Assembly (NCBI RefSeq): GCF_001314325.1
Contig: NZ_CP009429.1
Location: forward strand, 1,364,501 to 1,428,500
Length of the DNA: 64,000 bases
Source of the DNA: Sphingopyxis macrogoltabida
Lineage (GTDB): Bacteria > Pseudomonadota > Alphaproteobacteria > Sphingomonadales > Sphingomonadaceae
Reading direction: 5' to 3'
Shown: positions 57,315-64,000 of the stretch, piece after piece
Layout of the letters: each line of letters starts with the position of its first letter
Numbering within the stretch: position 1 is the first letter of the stretch
Translations under genes and position numbers: made by a program
Notes under the pieces: generated by a model
Databases searched by the model: none
What the model saw: the letters and a program-made list of their open reading frames with translations, nothing else
Told to the model about the DNA's origin: nothing

Positions 57315-58421
57315 TCAGGCTGCCCGCACCTTGGTGAAGGCTTCCTCGTACAGCGGCTGCAGCTTCTCGTTGAACTTCGCATATTCGCATTTCGCGAGCA
57401 CGTCCGCCGGCGGGAAAATGACCGGATTGTTCCGGTAGCTCTCGGGCATCAGCGCCTTCGCCGCCGAGTTGGGGGTCGGGAAGAGGATCGTTTCGGTGAT
57501 CTTCTTGTCGACCTCGCCATCGAGCAGATAGTTGATGAAGGCGTGGGCGTTCTTCGGATGCGGCGCGCCCTTCGGGATGCAGAGCGTGTCCGAATTGAGC
57601 TGGCTGCCTTCCTTGGGCACGATGAAATCGAGGTCGTTATCCTCGACCATCGCCTGTGCGATATCGCCATTATATTCGAGCACGACATCGCAGTCGCCCT
57701 TGAGCAGCAGGTCCTGCCCGTCGTCCTCGTGGAATTTCTTCACATAGGGCTTCTGCTTGATCATCATCGCCGAGATCGACTCGATATCCGCCGGGGTCAG
57801 CGCGTTGACCGACTTGCCGAGATATTTGCCATAGAGGCGGAACATGTCGCCGGCCTCCGACAGCCAGGCGATACGATCCTTATATTCGGGGCTGTCGAAC
57901 AGGACTTTCCAGCTGTCGGGTTTGGTCTTCACCTTCGACTTGCGATAGCCGATGCCGAGTACGAGCCAAGTATAGGGCAGCGAGAATTTGCGTCCCGGAT
58001 CATAATCGACGTTCATGAAGCTCGGTTCGATATTCTTGATGTTCGGAATCTGCGCATGGTCGAGCGGCTGGAGCATGTCGGCGCGCGCCATCCGCTCGAC
58101 AAAGTCGTTCGACGGGACGATCACGTCGTAGCCGGGGTTGCCCGCCTTGAACTTCGCGAACAGCGTGTCGTTGCTGTCGAAAAGGTCCATGGTGACGTCG
58201 ACGCCGCTGGTTTCCTTGAAATCGTCGAGCGTCGTCTCGCCGATATAGGTGTCCCAGTTGTAGAAGTTGAGCTTGGCTTCCTCGCCGTTCGCGAGCTTTT
58301 TGCCTTCCCCCTTGCTGCAGGCGGCGATGCCGCCGAAGCTGATCCCGACCGCTGCGACCCCCAGCGCCTGCAGCAGTGAGCGACGACCCCGAGTGGCTTT
58401 GAGCAGTTCGTTCAGATCCAT
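57315..58421 (-). CDS. potF: Polyamine-binding lipoprotein (PotF/PotD)
   Basis: 368 residues starting MDLNELLKATRGRRS with GGGAGG upstream. Tat-type twin-arginine motif RGRRSLLQ (11-18) and lipobox Cys35 (GGIAAC) suggest a Tat-exported lipoprotein. Mature part LNFYNWDTYIGETTLDDFKETSGV and CDVVLEYNGDIAQAM fit PotF/PotD polyamine-binding proteins. It delivers substrate to PotHI. Confidence 0.88.
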   Translation of the reverse strand: MDLNELLKATRGRRSLLQALGVAAVGISFGGIAACSKGEGKKLANGEEAKLNFYNWDTYIGETTLDDFKETSGVDVTMDLFDSNDTLFAKFKAGNPGYDVIVPSNDFVERMARADMLQPLDHAQIPNIKNIEPSFMNVDYDPGRKFSLPYTWLVLGIGYRKSKVKTKPDSWKVLFDSPEYKDRIAWLSEAGDMFRLYGKYLGKSVNALTPADIESISAMMIKQKPYVKKFHEDDGQDLLLKGDCDVVLEYNGDIAQAMVEDNDLDFIVPKEGSQLNSDTLCIPKGAPHPKNAHAFINYLLDGEVDKKITETILFPTPNSAAKALMPESYRNNPVIFPPADVLAKCEYAKFNEKLQPLYEEAFTKVRAA

Positions 58422-58526
58422 GGCTGGCCTCCCTGTATGTTGAGTCAAGCTGACCCAATATCGGCGGCTTGAAAAGGGGGTATTTTGCGGTGCAGCGCCG
58501 AATCTCTCAAAGAAACCGGCATCAAT

Positions 58527-59918
58527 TCATGCGTTGCGCAGATACCAGTCGTAATCGAGCGTCGGGACGACGCCGAAATAATTGTCCTGCTCGACGCGCT
58601 TGACGATGCTGAACATGTCGACGAACCGCTCGCCGAGATAGGCACGCATCAGTTTGGAGGCGTGGAAGCGGTCGACCGCGGCGAACCAGTTCGACGGTGG
58701 CTTGTCGTCGCCCGCGTTGTCGCGGTCATAGCCGTTGCCGACGACCGCGGCGCCGGGATCGGCCTGTGTCGCCATGCCGTGATGCATACCGGCGAGGACC
58801 GCGGCGACGGCGAGATAGGGGTTGGCGTCGGCGCCGCAGGCGCGATGTTCGACGTGGCGGCTCGGCGGCGGACCGGCGGGAATGCGGAACGATACGGTGC
58901 GGTTGTTGACGCCCCAGGTCGGCGCGACCGGGGCATAGCTGTTCGCCTTGAACCGCCGGTAGCTGTTTGCGTGTGGCGCGAAGAGCGCGAAGCCGTCGCC
59001 GACGCTGCCGATCATCCCGCCGATGGCGTGGCGGAGGGCCGGGGTGCCTTCGGGATCGTCGCTGGCGAAGATATTGGCGCCCTTGTCGTCGTTGACCGAG
59101 ACGTGGATGTGCATGCCGCTGCCCGCCTGCCCGGCGAAGGGCTTGGCCATGAAGGTCGCTTCGAGTCCCTGTTGCTGGGCGATCGCCTTGACGAGCCTTT
59201 TGTACATGATCGCATCGTCGCAGGCGCGCAGCGCGTCGGGCTTGTGGCGCAGCGTCAGTTCGAACTGGCCGGGCGCGAATTCGGAGATCGCGCTTTCGAG
59301 CGGCAGGTCCTGAACGTCGGTCGCGGCATAAAGCGCGTCGAAGAAGGGCCGGAAGTCGTCGAGTTCTCGCAGCCCGTAAACCTCGACATTGCGCGGGGTA
59401 TCACGGCTGTAGGCTGGGCGAGCAGGGCGGACGCTGCCGTCGCGGGCGCGGCGCGGATCGACGAGATAGAATTCGAGTTCGACCGCCAGCACCGGCGTCA
59501 GCCCGTCGGCGGTGAAACGGTCGACCACGCCGCCAAGCACATGGCGCGGATCGAGGTCGTGCGGTGTGCCGTCGAGCTCGTAGAAGTCGACGAGGAATTG
59601 CCCGGCGTGGTCGCCGCCCCACGGCGTGCGGACGAGCGTTCCCGGGATCGGCTTCATCGACCGGTCGGCATCGCCGTCTTCCCAGACAAGCCCGGTTTCG
59701 ACCGTGTCCTGACCGGTGATGTCGACAACGGTGATCGAACCGGGAAACATGCGGCCGCTTTCATAGACAGCGAGCACTTCGTGCTGGCGCAGCCGCTTGC
59801 CGCGCGGCACGCCGCCGAAGTCGGTGTAGATCATCTCGATCGAATCGACGTCGGGATTGGCCTTGAAGAAAGCCTCCGCTTCCGAACGCGGCGCGATCAC
59901 GCCCGATGATTTCGACAT
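58527..59918 (-). CDS. puuA: Gamma-glutamylputrescine synthetase-like ligase 1 (PuuA)
   Basis: 463 residues, glutamine synthetase fold: DFGGVPRGKRL, AVELEFYLVDPR, GQAGSGMHIHVSV, HRACGADANPYLAVAAVLAGMHHG. In the pathway it joins glutamate to the amino group of putrescine using ATP. No adenylylation region is needed. It follows the aminotransferase gene by 6 bases and is separated from potF by 105 bases. Confidence 0.85.
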   Translation of the reverse strand: MSKSSGVIAPRSEAEAFFKANPDVDSIEMIYTDFGGVPRGKRLRQHEVLAVYESGRMFPGSITVVDITGQDTVETGLVWEDGDADRSMKPIPGTLVRTPWGGDHAGQFLVDFYELDGTPHDLDPRHVLGGVVDRFTADGLTPVLAVELEFYLVDPRRARDGSVRPARPAYSRDTPRNVEVYGLRELDDFRPFFDALYAATDVQDLPLESAISEFAPGQFELTLRHKPDALRACDDAIMYKRLVKAIAQQQGLEATFMAKPFAGQAGSGMHIHVSVNDDKGANIFASDDPEGTPALRHAIGGMIGSVGDGFALFAPHANSYRRFKANSYAPVAPTWGVNNRTVSFRIPAGPPPSRHVEHRACGADANPYLAVAAVLAGMHHGMATQADPGAAVVGNGYDRDNAGDDKPPSNWFAAVDRFHASKLMRAYLGERFVDMFSIVKRVEQDNYFGVVPTLDYDWYLRNA

Positions 59919-59924
59919 CGCCCC

Positions 59925-61268
59925 TTACTCCTTCAACGCTTTCGTGCAGTCGGCGAACCCGCCGACAAGCCGGTCGATCTGATCGTCGCCGGTAACCGGG
60001 CTCACCAACATCATATTGTGAAACGGCGCCAGCAAAATCCCGCGGTTGGCGAGGAACAGATGGATCGCCGCCTCGAGTCCGGGATGCATCGCGGCCTTGG
60101 CTTCGCTGCCGTTCCGCGGCGGGACGGGACAGGTCAGGAATTCGACCCGGGCGCCGACGCTCGTCACATGCCAGTCGAGGTCCGCAGCCGCAATTTCCTG
60201 TTCGAGCCCGGCCACAAGCCGCGCGGCGCCGCGGAGCATTGTGGCATAGGCGGCGGGGGTAATGACCTCGTCCAGCATGGTGTCCATCGCGGTGATCGCC
60301 AGCGCGTTGGCGGACAGCGTCGTGCCGATGCCGCTGTGTCCCGCGGGACGCGAACGATTCAGCGCCGCCATCCGGTCGGCCACCGCGGCGCTGAAGCCAT
60401 AGACCGCGCACGGCACGCCGCCACCGATCGACTTGCCCACGACCAGCAGGTCGGGCTTGGGTCCATGGACGACACCGTGACCGCCATAGCCGGACGAGAT
60501 GGTGTGCGTTTCGTCGAACACCAGCAGCGTCCCGGTCTCGTCACACAGCGCGCGCAGCGTCGACAGGAAACCGGGTGCGTCCAGCACCATGCCGACGTTG
60601 GTCATCACCGGTTCGGCAAGGACGCAGGCGATATCGCCGCCGCGCAGGGCTCCGGCGAGCGCTTCTTCATCGTTGAACTCGATCACGGTCGTCGTGCCGC
60701 GAAGGTCGTGGACTTGCCCGATCAGGCTCGCGCGCATCGCCGCATCGCCGTCTTTCAGGTCGACGAAGGCGTCATCGACGGCGCCATGATAGGCGCCGTT
60801 GAAGGTCAGGATCCTGCGCCGCCCGCTGATCCCGCGGCACCAGCGGATGACGGCGCGGTTGGCCTCGCTGGCGGTCGTCGTGACCTGCCATTGCGGGAGG
60901 CCGAACATCGCCGCAAGCGTTCCGGAAAGCGCGGCGGCGCGCTCCGTCGGCAGCATGTAGCTCAGTCCTTCGTCCGCCTGTTTCGCCAGCGCGGCGGCGA
61001 GGGCAGGCGGCGAGTGGCCGAACAGGCTCGCCGTATCGCCGAGGCAGAAGTCGTCGTAGCGCTGGCCGTCGATGCTGGTCAGCGTCGCATCCTTTGCCGC
61101 GGCGGCGACGATCGGTACCGGGCTTGGCCAGTCGGCCATCCAGTGGAAAGGCACCGACTGGAACCAGCCCGTCGCCGCCGCGTGATGCGCGAAGGCGCGT
61201 GGATTGGCGGCACGGAAACGCTCTGCCTCGCGCGCCGCGACACGCGCAATGACAGCATCGGATATCAC
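59925..61268 (-). CDS. Class III aminotransferase of the putrescine operon
   Basis: 447 residues from GTG in a GTGA overlap with the oxidase stop; a longer start at 61331 lies within the oxidase gene. PLP fold-type I: TFNGAYHGAVDD, VFDETHTISSGYGGHG, PLP Lys in VGKSIGGGVPCAVYG, GTTLSANALAI. Closest in pattern to glutamate-1-semialdehyde-type aminotransferases; probable substrate is GABA or a glutamylated amine. Confidence 0.82.
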   Translation of the reverse strand: MISDAVIARVAAREAERFRAANPRAFAHHAAATGWFQSVPFHWMADWPSPVPIVAAAAKDATLTSIDGQRYDDFCLGDTASLFGHSPPALAAALAKQADEGLSYMLPTERAAALSGTLAAMFGLPQWQVTTTASEANRAVIRWCRGISGRRRILTFNGAYHGAVDDAFVDLKDGDAAMRASLIGQVHDLRGTTTVIEFNDEEALAGALRGGDIACVLAEPVMTNVGMVLDAPGFLSTLRALCDETGTLLVFDETHTISSGYGGHGVVHGPKPDLLVVGKSIGGGVPCAVYGFSAAVADRMAALNRSRPAGHSGIGTTLSANALAITAMDTMLDEVITPAAYATMLRGAARLVAGLEQEIAAADLDWHVTSVGARVEFLTCPVPPRNGSEAKAAMHPGLEAAIHLFLANRGILLAPFHNMMLVSPVTGDDQIDRLVGGFADCTKALKE

Positions 61269-62533
61269 CCGAGCTTGTCCTTCATCGCATAATAGAGCAG
61301 CCCCAGCGTCGCGAGCGGCCGGCGCAGCCATTTGCCGCCGGGGAAGGGCCTCGACGGCAGGTTCGCCAGCACATCGAAGCGCTCGGCGGTGCCCGCCATC
61401 GCCTCGGCGATCAATTCGCCCGCGAGCGTCGTCACCAGCGCGCCGTGACCCGAGAAGCCATGCGCGTAAAAGACATTCCCGCGCCGCCCGACATGCGGCA
61501 ACCGGTTCATCGTCACCGCGACCGCGCCGCCCCAGCCATAGTCGATCTTCGCATCGGCGATCTGCGGGAACACCTCGACCATGAACGGCCGCACGAACGC
61601 CGCGATGTCGCGCGGCGGGGTCTGCGAATAGCGTTCGCCGCCGCCGAAGATCAGGCGCCGGTCGGCCGAGAGGCGGAAATAGTTGAGGACGAAGCGGCTG
61701 TCGGCGACCGCGGCATCGCTCGGCAGCAGCGCGTCGGCATTCGCGAGCGGCTCGGTCGCGATATTATAGTTCATGATCGGCACGGTGTAGCGGCCGAGGT
61801 CGGGCTCGACGTCGCCGATCCAGCTATCGGTCGCGTCGATGACATAGCGCGCGCCGACGTGCGCGCGGTCGGTCATCACGCCAAGCTCCCCGGCGGTGCC
61901 GGTGATGCGGTGAGCATTCTCCTTTTCCCGGATGCGAACGCCGGCGGCCTCGGCCGCCCGCGCCAGGCCGATCGCATAGTTCAGCGGATGGAAATGCCCG
62001 CCCTGCGGATCATAGGCGCCGCCGTGATAGAGCGGGCTGGCGATATGCTCGCCCATATCGACTTTCGCGACGATGTCGGTCCGATAGCCGAAGCGGGTCC
62101 CCAGATAGTCGGCCTCGCGCGCGATCGCGTCAAAATCCTTCGGCGTCCACGCCGCCTCGAGATGCCCGGTTTTCAGGTCGCAATCGATGGCATGCTTTTC
62201 GATCCGCGCCTTGACGCGGTTGTCGCGCCAGCACAGGTCGAACAGCGCGTCGGTGCGTTCGCGTCCGAAGTCCGCCTCCAGTTCCGATGCGGTCCAGCGC
62301 AACCCCGGGATCAATTGCCCGCCGTTGCGTCCCGACGCGCCGAAGCCGATATGCTCGCGTTCGATCAGAATGACAGAAAAACCGCGCTCGGCGCAGGCTA
62401 GCGCGGCGCTCAGCCCGGTGAACCCGCCGCCGATCACGGCAACATCGCAACGGCAATCGTCGCCCTCGACTGGCCGTGGCGGTCGCGCGTGCGCGGTCGC
62501 CGCATAATAGCTGTGGTTCAGCGGGTCGGTCAT
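61265..62533 (-). CDS. puuB: Gamma-glutamylputrescine oxidase (PuuB)
   Basis: 422 residues. FAD motif VAVIGGGFTGLSAALACAERGFSVILIE, IGFGASGRNGGQLIPG, and C-terminal RLPHVGRRGNVFYAHGFSGHG are of the DadA/PuuB family. It oxidises gamma-glutamylputrescine to the aldehyde with release of ammonia and H2O2. Lies between the two aminating/transferring steps of the operon. Confidence 0.88.
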   Translation of the reverse strand: MTDPLNHSYYAATAHARPPRPVEGDDCRCDVAVIGGGFTGLSAALACAERGFSVILIEREHIGFGASGRNGGQLIPGLRWTASELEADFGRERTDALFDLCWRDNRVKARIEKHAIDCDLKTGHLEAAWTPKDFDAIAREADYLGTRFGYRTDIVAKVDMGEHIASPLYHGGAYDPQGGHFHPLNYAIGLARAAEAAGVRIREKENAHRITGTAGELGVMTDRAHVGARYVIDATDSWIGDVEPDLGRYTVPIMNYNIATEPLANADALLPSDAAVADSRFVLNYFRLSADRRLIFGGGERYSQTPPRDIAAFVRPFMVEVFPQIADAKIDYGWGGAVAVTMNRLPHVGRRGNVFYAHGFSGHGALVTTLAGELIAEAMAGTAERFDVLANLPSRPFPGGKWLRRPLATLGLLYYAMKDKLG

Positions 62534-63880
62534 TCAGACCCGCATCAGCAGATGTTCACGCTCCCAGCTCGACACCACCGACTGGTAGTTGAACAGTTCA
62601 TAGTCCTTCACGGCAAAGAAGATTTCGAAGAAATCGTCGCCCAGAAGATTGCGCACCTTCTTGCACGAGGCGAAGCGGTCGAGCGCTGCTTCCAGGGTCC
62701 GCGGCAGGGTGCGCGCGCGGTTGTACGCGCTGCCGGTGATCGGCTTCGGCGGCACCATCCGGTCGACCATCCCGATATAGCCGCAGACGAGCGACGCGGC
62801 GATCGCCAGATAGGGATTGCTGTCGGCACCGGGCAGGCGGTTCTCGACGCGGCGGTTGTTCTTGTCGGACACCGGGATACGGAACCCGCACGAGCGGTTG
62901 TCGACGCCCCACTGGACGTTGATCGGCGCCGCGCTGTCGGGCCGCATGCGCCGGAAACTGTTCACATTCGGCGCCCACATCGGCGAAATCTGCGGCATGA
63001 AGCGGATCAGGCCGGCGACATAGGAACGAAAGGCGGCGCTGTCGCGGCCGTTGGCGGTCGCGAACAGGTTGCGCCCCGTTTCGGCGTCGACGACCGACTG
63101 GTGGATATGCATCGCGCTGCCCGGCTGGCCCGCCATCGGGTTCGCCATAAAGGTCGCATAGACGTCGTGCTGTTTCGCGACGTTGCGCACGACGCGCTTG
63201 AACAGGAACACCTCGTCGGCGAGACGGAGGGGGTCGCCATGTTCGAAATTCACCTCGAGCTGCGCTGCGCCCATTTCGTGGATCATCGTATCGATATCGA
63301 GCCCCATCAGCTCGCAATCGTCATAGATATGATCGATGATATCCTCATATTCGTTCATCGCCTCGAGCCCGTAAGGCTGGCTCGCGGACTCGCTGCGGCC
63401 CGAGCGACCGGTGGGCGGAGTCAGCGGAAAGTCCGGGTCGGCATTCTGCGAGACAAGGTAGAATTCGACCTCGGGCGCGATGATCGGTTTCCAGCCCTTG
63501 TCGGCATAGAGCGCGAGCACTTTTTTGAGGATGGTCCGCGGCGCGATATCGACGTCGCTGCCGTCGCGGTTGTGGACGTCGGCGATCACGAACGCCGTGG
63601 GCGACGTGAAACCGGGGGCAACGCAGATCGTCGACGGGTCGGCGATCAATATCTTGTCGGGATCCTTGTCCCAGATATCGTCGATATCCTCGGGATAATG
63701 GCCGTCGATCGTGCAGATGAAGACGCTGCCCGGAATGCGCAGCGACTTGTCCTTCACCGATGACAGGAACTTCTTTGCCGGCAGCACCTTGCCGCGCTGG
63801 ACCCCGTTGATGTCGGGGATGATACATTCGACTTCGTCGATCTTATGTTCGCTGATCCATTGTTCCAGATTGACTGACAT
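62534..63880 (-). CDS. puuA: Gamma-glutamylputrescine synthetase-like ligase 2 (PuuA)
   Basis: 448 residues starting MSVNLEQWISEHKIDEVE; an in-frame start 29 codons upstream has no support. Features: IIPDINGVQRGKVLPA, APEVEFYLV, GQPGSAMHIHQSV, ENRLPGADSNPYLAIAASLVCGYIG. It is the first gene of the minus-strand operon and one base separates it from puuB. Substrate may differ from that of copy 1. Confidence 0.85.
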   Translation of the reverse strand: MSVNLEQWISEHKIDEVECIIPDINGVQRGKVLPAKKFLSSVKDKSLRIPGSVFICTIDGHYPEDIDDIWDKDPDKILIADPSTICVAPGFTSPTAFVIADVHNRDGSDVDIAPRTILKKVLALYADKGWKPIIAPEVEFYLVSQNADPDFPLTPPTGRSGRSESASQPYGLEAMNEYEDIIDHIYDDCELMGLDIDTMIHEMGAAQLEVNFEHGDPLRLADEVFLFKRVVRNVAKQHDVYATFMANPMAGQPGSAMHIHQSVVDAETGRNLFATANGRDSAAFRSYVAGLIRFMPQISPMWAPNVNSFRRMRPDSAAPINVQWGVDNRSCGFRIPVSDKNNRRVENRLPGADSNPYLAIAASLVCGYIGMVDRMVPPKPITGSAYNRARTLPRTLEAALDRFASCKKVRNLLGDDFFEIFFAVKDYELFNYQSVVSSWEREHLLMRV

Positions 63881-64000
63881 GTGCCCCCGATTGGGCGCAG
63901 AGACACGCCCGCTTGTGCAGGTACAGCCTATCGTGAAGTTCGGCGCAGCGCCAGAGGGGGCCGCCATCCGGGCATCGAGGGCATGATTTGATGCCGGATT

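Noticed and set aside
58485..59909. 474-codon plus-strand frame antisense to the first PuuA-like gene
   Set aside because: Composition rich in Arg/Asp/Gly/Val repeats typical of GC-driven antisense frames; no motif.
1..64000. tRNA, rRNA or CRISPR array
   Set aside because: No cloverleaf, rRNA segment or regularly spaced direct repeats were seen on reading through; no integrase gene either.

Overview
The window is high-GC alphaproteobacterial DNA, most likely from a sphingomonad (Sphingopyxis/Novosphingobium-like). That placement is inferred from GapR/DUF2312- and MmcB-type genes, sphingomonad-style REP hairpins, and a Fur box beside a putrescine (gamma-glutamylated) utilisation locus. About three quarters of it (roughly 1.06-48.8 kb) is a long-tailed (siphovirus-type) prophage. 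The last 15 kb is host chromosome.

Left edge (1-1.16 kb): the 3' part of an IS256-family transposase, running in from outside the window. It has cut the last visible gene of the phage's leftward early operon. The rest of the phage left arm, probably including the integrase (none is visible), lies beyond it. Leftward early operon (1.06-8.07 kb, minus strand): about 20 small genes, mostly joined by 4-base ATGA/GTGA overlaps. They include a lambda Bet-type annealing protein, a Ref-like HNH nuclease, a DUF1367 protein and many CxxC zinc mini-proteins. The operon is read from a promoter at 8111-8139 whose -35 box lies in a perfect 15-bp palindrome.

Immunity region (8.1-12.9 kb): three leftward terminators, a two-gene membrane/cytosolic moron with its own promoter, and a cI-type (S24) repressor operon that continues through a HIRAN-domain protein and two exported proteins. 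The divergent cro-like gene starts at a second copy of the same 15-bp operator. Rightward early genes (11.5-20.9 kb): GIY-YIG protein, LexA-type HTH protein, two DNA methyltransferases, MmcB-like nuclease, GapR-like protein, RusA-like resolvase, a DnaA-domain-IV mini-protein, a replication protein and a metallopeptidase. A second gene appears to be overprinted inside the cytosine methyltransferase.

Late region (20.9-44.4 kb, plus strand): TerS/TerL, portal, protease/scaffold, decoration, major capsid, connectors, gpF-like protein and tail completion. A minus-strand two-gene moron follows (30.9-31.7 kb). Then come tail tube, tail chaperones with a canonical -1 frameshift site, tape measure, tip proteins, fibre, and a lysis cassette (GH19 endolysin, holin, nested Rz/Rz1). 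A second leftward operon of small genes (44.8-48.8 kb) includes SNase-like and ASCH-like proteins.

Host part (48.96-63.9 kb): an SAM methyltransferase behind a Fur box, glucokinase, a PuuD-like hydrolase, a putrescine-type aminotransferase and a DUF808 membrane protein on the plus strand. These converge on a minus-strand operon with a glutamine-synthetase-like ligase, PuuB-like oxidase, aminotransferase, a second ligase, and a PotFHIG polyamine ABC transporter. Together these would import polyamine, glutamylate it, oxidise and transaminate it, and release GABA. The aldehyde dehydrogenase step is not in the window.
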